Positions 8,653-17,314 of a stretch of DNA of 64,000 nt are shown here, piece after piece. The stretch lies in NCBI GenBank assembly GCA_021325145.1, contig JAJPHR010000110.1, forward strand, positions 145,117 through 209,116, written 5' to 3'. Made by a program: the position numbers and the translations under genes. The notes beneath the pieces were generated by a model, which was given only the letters and a program-made list of their open reading frames with translations, ran no database searches and was not told the origin of the DNA. Positions within the stretch are counted from its first letter, which is position 1. Every line of letters begins with the position of its first letter. The DNA is from Verrucomicrobiota bacterium (GTDB lineage Bacteria; Verrucomicrobiota; Verrucomicrobiia; Limisphaerales; Pedosphaeraceae).

Positions 8653-9633
8653 TTAATCTTCGGCCTTGCTGTCGCGCGACATCAAATCCCGCACGCCTCG
8701 AGCCACGTCCTTGCCTTCGTAAAGCATTCGGTAAACCTCATTGATCACCGGGGTGCTGATCTGGTGCTTGCGCGCCAGTTCGTAGGCGGAGCGCGAGGTG
8801 GGATACCCTTCCGCCACCGAAGAGAGGCTGGCAAAAACATCGGATAGTTTTTCGCCGCGTCCCAGGCGTTCGCCAAAACCGCGGTTGCGGCTCAGTTTCG
8901 AAAAGCAGGTCACCGTCAAATCTCCCAAGCCGCTTAAACCTGTGAAGGTTTCCGCTTGCGCGCCGCAGGCCACGCCCAGACGCCGCACTTCGGCCATCGC
9001 GCGCGTGATGAGCGCCGCTTTGGAATTGTCCCCAAACCCGAGCCCATCGCACACACCCGCCGCGATGGCGATGACGTTTTTCAACGCGCCGCCCAACTCC
9101 ACCCCGCGCAAATCCGCAGTGGTGTAGACTCGAAAACTCGGTCGATGAAAAAGTTCCTGAACCGCGGTAGCCGTTGAAGAGTCATTACTCGCGGCGACAA
9201 TCGCCGTGGGAATCCCGCGCGCCACTTCCAGGGCAAACGTCGGGCCGGATAAGACGGCTGTTCTCGCGCGCGGCGTGGTCTCGGCCAGGATGCCACACAT
9301 GGTCAGCCCGGTGGCATGCTCGATGCCCTTGGTCACGCTGATGACCACGCCGCCATAAGCCGACATCTGCGACGTCACTTCGCGAAACGCTTTTGAGGGA
9401 ACGGCGGTAACTACGAAATCCGCGTTCTGAATCGCTCGCGGCAAATCACTTTCGGTCTGCAAGGTGGGCGGCAATTCGACGCCCGGGAGGTAAGCTTCGT
9501 TGCGTCTGGTCCGCTGCAACTTTTCCAGTCGGCCCCGATCATGTCCCCAGAGCGTGACAGTATGGCTGCCCTGAATGAGCAGCTTTGCCAGCGCAGTGCC
9601 CCAGGCTCCGGCGCCGAGCACGGTGACATTCAT
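8653..9633 (-). CDS. gpsA: NAD(P)H-dependent glycerol-3-phosphate dehydrogenase
   Basis: The enzyme reduces dihydroxyacetone phosphate to sn-glycerol 3-phosphate for phospholipid synthesis in the cytosol. The N-terminus MNVTVLGAGAWGTALAKLL is the GxGxxG nucleotide-binding motif. Other family blocks are VTAVPSKAFREV, ISVTKGIE, LSGPTFALEVARG, ELGGALKNVIAIAAGVCDGL (with the catalytic Lys), SKAALITRAMAEV and FTGLSGLGDLTVTC. The length (326 residues) is standard. The start overlaps the stop of plsY by four bases (ATGA), so the two genes are translationally coupled and supply successive steps of phosphatidate synthesis. Confidence 0.96.
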   Translation of the reverse strand: MNVTVLGAGAWGTALAKLLIQGSHTVTLWGHDRGRLEKLQRTRRNEAYLPGVELPPTLQTESDLPRAIQNADFVVTAVPSKAFREVTSQMSAYGGVVISVTKGIEHATGLTMCGILAETTPRARTAVLSGPTFALEVARGIPTAIVAASNDSSTATAVQELFHRPSFRVYTTADLRGVELGGALKNVIAIAAGVCDGLGFGDNSKAALITRAMAEVRRLGVACGAQAETFTGLSGLGDLTVTCFSKLSRNRGFGERLGRGEKLSDVFASLSSVAEGYPTSRSAYELARKHQISTPVINEVYRMLYEGKDVARGVRDLMSRDSKAED

Positions 9634-10286
9634 GCTTCCTCTCCTTTCATGGGCGGGTTTTTCTTTGCGCCGATCTTGCTCTCAGTGCCTTGCATGAGTC
9701 GTTGAATATTCCCCTTGTGTTTGTAAATGGCGAGCACCGCCATGATGGCGGTAATGATGGTCAATCGATAACTATAGCCGGTGAACCAGGTGGCAAAAGG
9801 AAGGACGGCCGCCGCGGCGATGGAAGCGGCGGAAACATAACGCGTCCACAGGCATACCACAATCCACGCGCCCAGGCTGGCGACCAGCGCCAGCGGAACC
9901 AGCGCCGCCAGCACGCCGGCGGAGGTCGCGATTCCTTTGCCGCCCTTGAACTTGAGCCAGCAGGTGTAATTGTGGCCCAGAATGGCACACAACGCCGCCA
10001 CAATCCGCAGATACTCCACCACCTCAGCATCCGGTTTAATCCCTGGATGCAACCAGGTCGCAATCCAGCCGCTCAGTTCGACAGCTCCCCATCCTTTCAG
10101 CCCATCAACCACAAGCACCAGGATTCCGGGACCTTTTCCCAAAGTGCGAAAAGCGTTGGTCGCGCCGATGTTTCCACTGCCAACGGTTCGCACATCGATT
10201 CCCTTCGCGCGGCCCATCAGATAGCCCATGGGAATCGATCCTAACAGGTACGCAACCGCAGCAACGATGACAGAGGTCCAAATCAC
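9630..10286 (-). CDS. plsY: Glycerol-3-phosphate acyltransferase PlsY
   Basis: This integral membrane enzyme transfers an acyl group from acyl-phosphate to glycerol 3-phosphate. The three cytosolic loops of the family are visible: LLGSIPMGYLMGRAKGIDVR then GSGNIGATNAFRTLG, FKGGKGIATSAGVLAAL, and the final segment with YKHKGNIQRLMQGTESKIG. Several hydrophobic segments surround them. The product (218 residues) is typical. It is the first gene of the plsY-gpsA pair and is divergent from the oxidoreductase at 10385; about 98 bases between them must hold both promoters. Confidence 0.95.
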   Translation of the reverse strand: MIWTSVIVAAVAYLLGSIPMGYLMGRAKGIDVRTVGSGNIGATNAFRTLGKGPGILVLVVDGLKGWGAVELSGWIATWLHPGIKPDAEVVEYLRIVAALCAILGHNYTCWLKFKGGKGIATSAGVLAALVPLALVASLGAWIVVCLWTRYVSAASIAAAAVLPFATWFTGYSYRLTIITAIMAVLAIYKHKGNIQRLMQGTESKIGAKKNPPMKGEEA

Positions 10287-10384
10287 GCCACGAGATGTAG
10301 AGTTTAGCGTTCAAACTTGAAAGTCAAAACTCGGCGCTTCACTTTCCCCTTTAGTCCATTCCCTCCCGCCTCTATAAATTGCCC

Positions 10385-11404
10385 ATGTCTCAGTCTGTCA
10401 AAGTGGCTGTCATCGGCACGGGTTCGCTCGGCAAGGAACACGTGCGCATTTACAGCGAACTCGCCAGGGCTGGCGGCGTGGCTTTGACCGGTGTGTTCGA
10501 TGCCTCGGCCGAAACGGCGCACAAGGTGGCGGCGCGCCACGGAGTCCGCGTGTTCAGTTCCGTCAGCGAAGCGGTTGCCTCCAGCGATGCGTTGAGCCTG
10601 GTTACTCCCACCACGACTCATTTTGAATTGGCGCGGACGCTGCTTCAACAGGGCAAACACGTCCTTGTCGAAAAACCGATGACTGATGATGCCGCGCAGG
10701 CAGCCGAGTTGGTGCGTTTGGCCAAGGAGAAAAACTGCGTTTTGCAAGTTGGGCACGTGGAACGTTTTAACCCGGTATTCCACTACCTTCAGACCGTGGC
10801 TACGGACCCGCGGTTCATCGAAACTCACCGGCTTTCCCCTTATCCCGCCCGGAGCACGGACGTTGGCGTGGTGCTCGATCTGATGATCCACGATCTCGAC
10901 GTGGTGCTCGCCTTCGTGAAATCGCCCGTCCAGAGTGTCGATGCCGTCGGTATTCCTGTGCTGAGCAAGTCCGAAGACATTGCCAACGCGCGGCTGCGCT
11001 TTGAAAACGGTTGCGTTGCGAACCTGACCGTCAGCCGCATCAGCCCGGAACGGATGCGAAAAATCCGCGTGTTCAGCGGCGGTCCGAGCACCAGTTACGT
11101 GTCGCTGGATTACCGGGCGCAGGAGGGCTATATTTACCGGATCGCGCGCGACGGCGAGGAGGAATCTTCGTTATTTAAGAAGCTGCTGGCGGCCAAGGGC
11201 TCCACCATCGTCAGCGAATTCGGCGGCAAGCGAATTGTGCGCGAGCCGGTGCCGATTGAAAAAGGCGAGCCTTTGAAACTGGAGTTGCAGAGTTTCGTCG
11301 ATTGCGTGCAGGCGCGGCAGACCCCGGTAGTGAGCGGTGCGTCCGCCAAGCAGGCGCTTGATCTGGCGTTTGAGATTACGCGGCAAATTCAAGCCGGAAG
11401 ATGA
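10385..11404 (+). CDS. Gfo/Idh/MocA family oxidoreductase
   Basis: The N-terminus (VKVAVIGTGSLGKEH) is the nucleotide-binding fold of Gfo/Idh/MocA oxidoreductases. The sequence continues with a typical SLVTPTTTHFELARTLLQQGKHVLVEKPM block (read across residues near 76-104), which carries the family EKP motif, and VLDLMIHDLDVVLAF with the catalytic-region His. It is followed on the same strand by a small membrane protein and lpxB. A sugar-nucleotide dehydrogenase in lipid A synthesis, such as GnnA acting on UDP-GlcNAc, is therefore a reasonable guess from position; substrate is not proven. The ATG at 10385 is preferred to the TTG at 10379. Confidence 0.85.
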   Translation: MSQSVKVAVIGTGSLGKEHVRIYSELARAGGVALTGVFDASAETAHKVAARHGVRVFSSVSEAVASSDALSLVTPTTTHFELARTLLQQGKHVLVEKPMTDDAAQAAELVRLAKEKNCVLQVGHVERFNPVFHYLQTVATDPRFIETHRLSPYPARSTDVGVVLDLMIHDLDVVLAFVKSPVQSVDAVGIPVLSKSEDIANARLRFENGCVANLTVSRISPERMRKIRVFSGGPSTSYVSLDYRAQEGYIYRIARDGEEESSLFKKLLAAKGSTIVSEFGGKRIVREPVPIEKGEPLKLELQSFVDCVQARQTPVVSGASAKQALDLAFEITRQIQAGR

Positions 11405-11408
11405 AGAA

Positions 11409-11550
11409 AGCACCAGGCACCAGGCACCAGGCACCAGAGAAACGCCAGACCCCAGGCTCCAAGCTCCGAAAAAGCAATTGTACCGTGTTGTTTGGTGCCT
11501 GCAGCTTGGCGTTTTTCTGGAGCTTGGCATTTGCAGCTTGGCGTTTGCCA
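11409..11550. repeat. CAAGCTCC/CACCAGGC-rich inverted repeat
   Basis: The left arm (about 11409-11477) has three CACCAGG units, then AAACGCCAG and GGCTCCAAGCTCC. The right arm (about 11490-11550) has the reverse pattern: GGTGCCTGCAGCTTGGCG, TTTTTCTGGAGCTTGG and GCAGCTTGGCGTTTGCC. The arms can pair imperfectly around a short AT-richer loop near 11478-11490. The element begins five bases after the oxidoreductase stop. Similar elements are at 24052-24310 and 30505-30680. Confidence 0.7.
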
Positions 11551-11561
11551 AATTAATTCGA

Positions 11562-11963
11562 ATGGGCCTGCTTATCATCCTGCCGCTTGCTGCGCTCGCC
11601 GCCTGGTCGATTCTCGCGATCTTTCGTTGGTTACGACGCGGCCAATTTGGGGGTAGATGGTGGCGGGCTTTTATTCTGCTCGCGTGCGCCGGCCTCGGGC
11701 TGGGTGTGTGGTTCGCATTTTTTCTTGAATACACCGTAGCGAACAAACGGTTGGACGGGTTTCCCATACCGGTGGCCATCGCTAATCGCGAGAAGCCGGC
11801 TGATCCCTGGGTGAAGTCCGTTCTGCCGGGACCAATTCGCTTTGGCGGAACGGTTACCAACCTGCTTTGCGGTGTCGCGCTGGCCCTGGCGCCACTCGCT
11901 GCCGCCGCCTTCTTCAAGGAGAACCGCGGCCAGCGCGACGCGCAGGGTCGTCCCCGCGTTTAA
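11562..11963 (+). CDS. Small hypothetical membrane protein upstream of lpxB
   Basis: A 133-residue protein with three hydrophobic stretches: residues about 2-20 (GLLIILPLAALAAWSILAI), 34-54 (FILLACAGLGLGVWFAFFLEY) and 95-112 (GGTVTNLLCGVALALAPLA). No family is recognised. It lies between the Gfo/Idh gene and lpxB, ends 5 bases before the lpxB start and is probably co-transcribed with it. A role connected with the envelope is suggested only by position. The frame is open upstream into the repeat, but the ATG at 11562 gives a sensible membrane N-terminus. Confidence 0.65.
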   Translation: MGLLIILPLAALAAWSILAIFRWLRRGQFGGRWWRAFILLACAGLGLGVWFAFFLEYTVANKRLDGFPIPVAIANREKPADPWVKSVLPGPIRFGGTVTNLLCGVALALAPLAAAAFFKENRGQRDAQGRPRV

Positions 11964-11968
11964 AGCTC

Positions 11969-13162
11969 ATGACACCAAAACGCATCATGGTTATTGCGGG
12001 CGAAACCAGCGGGGACATGCTGGCGGCTGAACTCGTCAGGGAACTGCGAGCGCGTCTCCAGGAACGCCCCACTTACTCGAATGATTTGCAGCCGCTGCAG
12101 GCTGATTTGGCGCCGCGATTTTTCGGGGCGGGCGGCCCGCGAATGGCCGAGGCCGGGGTGGAATTGGCATTCGACATGACTTCGCACGCCGTGGTGGGGT
12201 TGCCGGGGCTGAAACATCTTTTCCGGTTGCGATCTTTGTCGAAGCAACTTCTTCAGATTGCGACTGATCACGAACCTCACGCGATCATCTTCGTGGATTA
12301 TTCGGAGTTCAACCACCGTTTAGCCTGTGCCATCAAACAATTTGTGCGCGCCCGCCAGGGGGCATTTTTTGATTGGCAGCCCAGGCTGATCAAGTATGTC
12401 TCGCCGCAAGTTTGGGCCTCTCGCGAAGGCCGGGCCTGGCAAACGGCGGAGGATTTTGATTTGTTGTTGAGCATCTTCCCTTTCGAGAAGGATTGGTACG
12501 CCGCCCGCGTGCCGAAACTTCGCGTCGAATTCGTCGGGCATCCGATGTTGGACCGGTATCCGAGTGCGGAGTTGGCAGGAACAACCAGTGTCGGCGGCTC
12601 GCCTTCGGTTGTGTTGCTGCCGGGCAGCCGCCAGGCTGAATTGGAGCGACACCTCCCGGTGATGCTCGAAGCGCTCAAGATTATTCAGTCCACGCTGCCC
12701 GCGATTGTGGCCACCATCGTCCTCCCGACAGAAGATTTGGCCCACACCGCCCGAGGTCTTTCGCCGGCTGGCGTGACCATCAAGGTCGGTGGTTTGGCCG
12801 AGACCCTGCGGACCGCCACCATCGCCATTGCTTCCACCGGCACGGTGACCATGGAATGTGCCTTGTTTGGCATACCGACCGTCACTCTCTACAAAACATC
12901 CTGGATCACGTATCAAATCGGCCGGCGGCTGATCAAAGTAAAATGGCTGACCATGCCTAATCTGCTCGCCAACGAGGCAATCTTTCCTGAGTTTATCCAA
13001 AACGACGCCACGCCCGCGAACCTTTCCCGCGCGGCCTTGGAACTCTTGCGCGATGAACCGCGCCGCCAGCATGTCCGAGTCAAGCTCGCCAAAATCATTG
13101 CTACTTTGGGCGGTCCCGGTGCGTCCCAAAGGGCAGCCCGGGCGATCGTGGGCGTCCTTTGA
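11969..13162 (+). CDS. lpxB: Lipid-A-disaccharide synthase
   Basis: This peripheral membrane GT19 glycosyltransferase joins lipid X and UDP-diacylglucosamine to form lipid A disaccharide. Family blocks are MVIAGETSGDMLAAELVREL at the N-terminus, FFGAGGPRMAEAGVEL, VVGLPG, IIFVDYSEFNHRLA, KYVSPQVWASREGRAW, VEFVGHPMLDRY, VLLPGSRQAEL and STGTVTMECALFGIPTVTLYKTS. The length (397 residues) is normal. The ATG at 11969 is chosen because the earlier in-frame codons lie inside the upstream gene. Its presence indicates that the organism makes lipid A. Confidence 0.95.
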   Translation: MTPKRIMVIAGETSGDMLAAELVRELRARLQERPTYSNDLQPLQADLAPRFFGAGGPRMAEAGVELAFDMTSHAVVGLPGLKHLFRLRSLSKQLLQIATDHEPHAIIFVDYSEFNHRLACAIKQFVRARQGAFFDWQPRLIKYVSPQVWASREGRAWQTAEDFDLLLSIFPFEKDWYAARVPKLRVEFVGHPMLDRYPSAELAGTTSVGGSPSVVLLPGSRQAELERHLPVMLEALKIIQSTLPAIVATIVLPTEDLAHTARGLSPAGVTIKVGGLAETLRTATIAIASTGTVTMECALFGIPTVTLYKTSWITYQIGRRLIKVKWLTMPNLLANEAIFPEFIQNDATPANLSRAALELLRDEPRRQHVRVKLAKIIATLGGPGASQRAARAIVGVL

Positions 13163-13260
13163 GGTCTTCACCATGTCCACGGAGTTTCGCGGTTTGAAAT
13201 CAGCGCCGGGAGTTCCGTCGTTGGCCCGGTGATTAAGTGATCTCCACCTCCGCCCGCGTC

Positions 13261-13289
13261 TTTACATGATTCCACAAATTTGCTACACG
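13261..13289 (+). promoter_or_regulatory. Possible sigma-70-like promoter before the propeller kinase
   Basis: TTTACA (13261-13266) and TACACG (13284-13289) are 17 bases apart. A start site about 7 bases downstream would lie almost on the ATG at 13299, giving a near-leaderless message. The -10 element is poor, so this is tentative. Confidence 0.25.
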
Positions 13290-13298
13290 TAGCTTCAC

Positions 13299-16200
13299 AT
13301 GCCACTTCGATTGACCGTTGCAGGCGTTTCCACCCTGGCATGTGGTTTCGTCCTTTGCTGCATCAGTTCCGGCTACTGCGAGGCGGGCAAGCGCCCAGGG
13401 CCAGCCAGTTACTATGTGCAGCCCTGGCAGGTCGAGGACGGCCTTCCCGACAGCTCGGTCAGTCACGTTCTTCAGGATCGCGATGGTTACATCTGGCTGG
13501 CAACGATTGCGGGACTGGTGCGTTTTGATGGAGTGGAGTTCAAATCGTTCACTTCGCCGCTCGTGGCGGGCGTGGCCGCGCGCAACATCCGCTCCCTCGT
13601 CCAGGAGGACGATTCGACCCTGCTCATGTTGCCCGCCATAGGCGGTGTTGTTCGTTTTCACAATGGCGTTTTCAGCTTGCACCCCATGAGCGCCGACGTC
13701 GCCGGCAAACCGCTTGAAACGCTGTTCGTCGAACCCGGCGGCGCGATTTGGGCCGGCCTGTCCGATGCCAGCGTCCTGCGCTGGCAGAATGGCCACGCTG
13801 TTCAATTTGGCCGCGCCGAGGGCCTCAATCGCACCGGCTCGCGGGTTTCTTTCGCCGCCGACCAGCAGGGTGTTGTCTGGGTGGCCAGCGGCGATTTTCT
13901 GGGTTGTTACCACGATGGTAAACTGGAACGCTTCGCCCAAAAGACCGGCACGCCGGAATTCGTCGCGTCCAGTCGTTCCGGCGGCATCTGGATTTGGAGC
14001 GGGGATGAGTTGCAAAAAATGGACCACGGCCAAATCTCCACGCTCAGCACCAACGTCCCCTGGAGTTCGCTCGGCGGCGTGGTTCGGGACATGTTCGAGG
14101 ACAGCCAGGGTAATTTGTGGATCGGCACCAGCGCGCATGGCTTGTATCGCTTCGCGAACGGTGAATTCACCCGCGTTGCCACTTCGCACAACGGCATCAG
14201 TTCCATCATTGAGGACCGCGAAGGCAGCCTCTGGGTGGGCATGACCGGCGGCGGCCTCAATCGTTTGTGCGAAAAGGTGTTCACCATCTACAATACTCGT
14301 TCCGGTTTGCTGGAGGACGTCACGGACGCGCTCTGTGTGGATGATCGTGGCGACGTTTGGTTCGCCAACCGCAGTGGCGGCGTCGCGCGGCTCGGCAATG
14401 GCCGCATCCACCTCGTCCGCCTCCAAGGTGGCAAAATAAAACTGGCCGCCAACGCCGTTTGCGCGGATGACGCCGGCTATATCTGGGTCGGCACCGGCTC
14501 CGGCATCGCGCGCTTTCAACGCGACACGCCCGAGCAGGTCACCTACATGGGCAGCAATATTTCCGGCGTCCACGTCCTGTTCAAAAGCCGCAATGGCGAT
14601 GTTTGGGTCGGCGCGGAACCGCAAACTCTCGGCTATTTCCACGAGGGCGAATTCCATGCGTTCTCTCCCGAAGCGGGCTTCACGGGTCGAAGTGTTCGCG
14701 CCATTGCCGAAGATTCGTCCGGCACAATTTGGGTGGGAACCGAAGGCGGCCAGCTCTTCCGGCTGGCCAATGGCAAATTCACGAAATTCGGCCCGGAGGA
14801 TGGCTTGCCCGAGGTCCCGATTCGCGCGCTTTACGCCGATCACAACGAGGTGGTTTGGATTGGCACCCTCGGCGGCGGGTTGGTGGTGCGGCGCAATGAC
14901 CGGTTCACTCGCATTACTCCCGCCGACGGTCTGACTGACGATCTCGTGGCCGGGATTCTGGAAGACGATGCCGGACGGCTGTGGTTTGGCTCGCGGCGGG
15001 GCCTCTTCCATGCCGCCAAGCGCGACCTGCTTGCCTTCGCGGATGGAGCGGCGCGGCATGTGAACTTTGTGACCTTCGGCCGTAGCGAAGGGCTTTCCGG
15101 TGTTTATTGCCTCGGCACCTGCCAGCCCATGGCCTGGAAAGCCGATGGTGGCCGCCTGTGGTTCGCAACGCAACAAGGGGTCCTCGCGCTTGAATCCGCC
15201 GCGCTGAAATCCAATCTCCAGCCTCCACCCGTGTTCATCGATGAATTCGTGGTCAACGATCAACCGTTTTCCATGGCTGATCCGATCAAGGTTCCGCCCA
15301 TCCGAAAAAAACTTGAATTCCGATTCTCCGTGCTCAGCTATTCCGCGCCCGAGAAGGTCCGCATCCGTCATCAGCTTGAAAACGTCGATTCCGATTGGAT
15401 CGAAACCAGCCAGCGCGTGGCCTCGTACGGCGGCTTGTTGCCCGGCGACTACCGCTTGCGCGTGACGGCCTGCAACGGCGACGGCATTTGGAATGACACC
15501 GGCGCGACGCTCGCCTTCACGGTCCTGCCCGCCTGGTGGCAAAGCTGGTGGTTCCGGGGCGCCGCGGGCCTTGTGTTCACGGGCGCAGTCGTATCAAGCG
15601 TGCGCGTCTGGTCGCATCGCCGGCTGAAGTTGCGCCTCGAACGGCTCGAACACCAGCGCGCCCTCGAAAAGGAGCGCGCCCGCATCGCTCGGGATCTTCA
15701 CGACGATCTCGGCGCGAGCCTCACGCAAATCGGCTTGCAAGCCGATTTGACTCGCGGCCAGGATGTCCCGCCCGAGGAACTCAAGCGTCAAGCCGCCCAA
15801 CTCGCCACCCAGGTACGGACGCTCGCCCACGAACTCGACGCCATCGTTTGGAGCGTGAATCCCAAGAACGATTCGCTGGACAAACTTGTCACCTATCTCT
15901 GCCAGTTCTCCCAGGAATTCTTCCGCCTCACTCCCATTCGCTGCCGGCTCGATGTGGGTGAAGACATCCCGGCCTGTCCGTTGACGCCCGAGGTGCGCCA
16001 CGATCTTTTCCTCGTCACCAAGGAAGCCATGAACAACGTCGTCAAACATTCCGCGGCCACGGAAGTCTGGCTCCGTTTGGCGGTCAGGAATGGCGTCTTT
16101 CATATGCTGCTCGAGGATAATGGCTGCGGCTTCTCCCTGGCTGAGCTCGAGCACTCCGACCGCAACGGCCTGCGGAACATGCGCGCCCGGGTCGAGGAGT

Positions 16201-16364
16201 TCGGAGGGACGTTCGAACTTCGCAGCCAGCCAGGGCAGGGGACCACCCTTGGTGTCAGCATTCCTCTCGCGTCGCCCGCATTCGCCGGCCGACAGAATTC
16301 CACGCCAATCGCTGCTTGGCCTCAGCCGTCCGCTCCGCTCTCGCCAGAACACGCACAGCGTTAA
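13299..16364 (+). CDS. Propeller-sensor histidine kinase (Reg_prop, Y_Y_Y, HisKA_3, HATPase)
   Basis: A 1021-residue one-spanning sensor kinase. A signal sequence is followed by two-component-regulator propeller repeats from about residue 40 to 640, seen as recurrent DGLPDSSV, DRDGYIWLAT, DSQGNLWIGT and DAGYIWVGT strings. A Y_Y_Y domain follows near 685-745 (YSAPEKVRIRHQLENVDSDW), a TM helix near 749-770, a HisKA_3 dimerisation segment with the phospho-acceptor His in RIARDLHDDLGASL near residue 798, and an HATPase domain with KEAMNNVVKHS and LEDNGCGFS. Such kinases usually sense ligands in the periplasm. The NarL-type regulator 187 bases downstream is its likely partner. Confidence 0.93.
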   Translation: MPLRLTVAGVSTLACGFVLCCISSGYCEAGKRPGPASYYVQPWQVEDGLPDSSVSHVLQDRDGYIWLATIAGLVRFDGVEFKSFTSPLVAGVAARNIRSLVQEDDSTLLMLPAIGGVVRFHNGVFSLHPMSADVAGKPLETLFVEPGGAIWAGLSDASVLRWQNGHAVQFGRAEGLNRTGSRVSFAADQQGVVWVASGDFLGCYHDGKLERFAQKTGTPEFVASSRSGGIWIWSGDELQKMDHGQISTLSTNVPWSSLGGVVRDMFEDSQGNLWIGTSAHGLYRFANGEFTRVATSHNGISSIIEDREGSLWVGMTGGGLNRLCEKVFTIYNTRSGLLEDVTDALCVDDRGDVWFANRSGGVARLGNGRIHLVRLQGGKIKLAANAVCADDAGYIWVGTGSGIARFQRDTPEQVTYMGSNISGVHVLFKSRNGDVWVGAEPQTLGYFHEGEFHAFSPEAGFTGRSVRAIAEDSSGTIWVGTEGGQLFRLANGKFTKFGPEDGLPEVPIRALYADHNEVVWIGTLGGGLVVRRNDRFTRITPADGLTDDLVAGILEDDAGRLWFGSRRGLFHAAKRDLLAFADGAARHVNFVTFGRSEGLSGVYCLGTCQPMAWKADGGRLWFATQQGVLALESAALKSNLQPPPVFIDEFVVNDQPFSMADPIKVPPIRKKLEFRFSVLSYSAPEKVRIRHQLENVDSDWIETSQRVASYGGLLPGDYRLRVTACNGDGIWNDTGATLAFTVLPAWWQSWWFRGAAGLVFTGAVVSSVRVWSHRRLKLRLERLEHQRALEKERARIARDLHDDLGASLTQIGLQADLTRGQDVPPEELKRQAAQLATQVRTLAHELDAIVWSVNPKNDSLDKLVTYLCQFSQEFFRLTPIRCRLDVGEDIPACPLTPEVRHDLFLVTKEAMNNVVKHSAATEVWLRLAVRNGVFHMLLEDNGCGFSLAELEHSDRNGLRNMRARVEEFGGTFELRSQPGQGTTLGVSIPLASPAFAGRQNSTPIAAWPQPSAPLSPEHAQR

Positions 16365-16404
16365 GCGTAAACCAGAATCACCCATCATGACCATCGGCAT
16401 CATT

Positions 16405-16479
16405 TTGGCAGCGCGCGTCACTCCGAGCGCGCCACGTTGCGCGTGCCAACGAGCGGCAGACCAGAGGACCGCCCGCCCG
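16405..16479 (+). repeat. Dispersed GC-rich palindromic repeat, copy B
   Basis: It begins TTGGCAGCGCGCGTCACTCC, continues GAGCGCGCC, and ends with GAGGACCGCCCGCCC. The core matches copies A, C and D. It occupies the space between the kinase and its response regulator. Confidence 0.7.
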
Positions 16480-16528
16480 CGCGCATCACTCAGTTGGGTG
16501 ATTGAGTATTTCGCGCATCCGTAATATC

Positions 16529-16534
16529 TATAAT
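16529..16534 (+). promoter_or_regulatory. Possible -10 element (TATAAT) before the response regulator
   Basis: A perfect TATAAT lies 17 bases before the ATG at 16551. The only -35-like hexamer nearby (TTGAGT, 16502-16507) is 21 bases away, which is longer than usual. If real, it would let the regulator be expressed separately from the kinase. Confidence 0.3.
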
Positions 16535-16550
16535 CCGCAAGCCAGTTGCC

Positions 16551-17177
16551 ATGTCCATCCGGATTGCCATAGTCGAAGACAACGCGAGAATACGCGGCAC
16601 CCTTGCCCAGCTGCTCGCCAGTGCACGCGGCTTCAATTGCGTGTGCGCCTGCGACACCGCCCAAAAAGCCCTGCACCTGATCCCCAAGCACACCCCGGAC
16701 ATCGTCATCATGGACATCGAGTTGCCCGACTTCTCCGGCATCGAATGCACCGCCCGCCTCAAGCGCCTCCTGCCGGAAACGCAGATCATGATCTTCACGG
16801 TCTATGAGGACAACGACCAGATTTTCCAGGCCCTCGAAGCCGGTGCCAGCGGTTATCTCCTCAAGCGCACCACGCCCGTGGAAATCCTCGAAGCCCTCAC
16901 CGATATCAAGGACGGCGGCGCGCCCATGTCCAGCGAGGTCGCCCGCAAAGTCGTGCAATCCTTCCGCAAAACCGAACCCGCCCGCACTTCCGAAGTCCAG
17001 CAACTCAGCCGCCGCGAGGAGGAAATTCTCGGCCTGCTCACCCAGGGCTACGTCACCAAGGAAATCGCCGAAAAGCTTTCCATCAGCTACGACACCGTCC
17101 GCAGCCACCTCAAGCACATCTACGAAAAACTCCACGTCCGTTCCCGCACCGAGGCCGTGATCAAATACATGCACTGA
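16551..17177 (+). CDS. NarL/FixJ-type response regulator
   Basis: A 208-residue transcription factor. The receiver domain (residues 1-120) has the acidic pair in IAIVEDNARIRG, the phospho-acceptor Asp in DIVIMDIELPDFSGIE near residue 55, the Thr in IFTVYEDND and the Lys in SGYLLKRTTP. The C-terminal LuxR-type helix-turn-helix reads LSRREEEILGLLTQGYVTKE then IAEKLSISYDTVRSHLKHIYEKL. It is encoded directly downstream of the propeller kinase and is almost certainly its output regulator. Target genes are not evident. Confidence 0.95.
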   Translation: MSIRIAIVEDNARIRGTLAQLLASARGFNCVCACDTAQKALHLIPKHTPDIVIMDIELPDFSGIECTARLKRLLPETQIMIFTVYEDNDQIFQALEAGASGYLLKRTTPVEILEALTDIKDGGAPMSSEVARKVVQSFRKTEPARTSEVQQLSRREEEILGLLTQGYVTKEIAEKLSISYDTVRSHLKHIYEKLHVRSRTEAVIKYMH

Positions 17178-17267
17178 AGCCCGAAGCGCGTCCGGCCTAT
17201 TTATGACATAACGCTGGCGAACTGTAAAAGTAAAACACAGTAAAATTAAGCCATGACGTTTTGAGCC

Positions 17268-17295
17268 TTGCCACGACCACCCCCTGTGCTAGATT
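17268..17295 (+). promoter_or_regulatory. Possible promoter before the AhpD-like gene
   Basis: TTGCCA (17268-17273) and TAGATT (17290-17295) are separated by 16 bases. A start site near 17302 would exclude the ATG at 17300 and fit the ATG at 17315. This is weak evidence. Confidence 0.25.
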
Positions 17296-17314
17296 TGTAA
17301 TGAAAGGTCATCCT

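Noticed and set aside
13233..15542. Long (769-residue) open frame on the minus strand
   Set aside because: It lies opposite the propeller kinase, whose repeats and kinase motifs are clear. The antisense translation has no recognisable domain and is a mirror of high-GC codon use.
15594..17174. Open frame of 526 residues on the minus strand
   Set aside because: It overlaps the kinase C-terminus and the response regulator, both with definite family motifs. No domain was found in the antisense frame.
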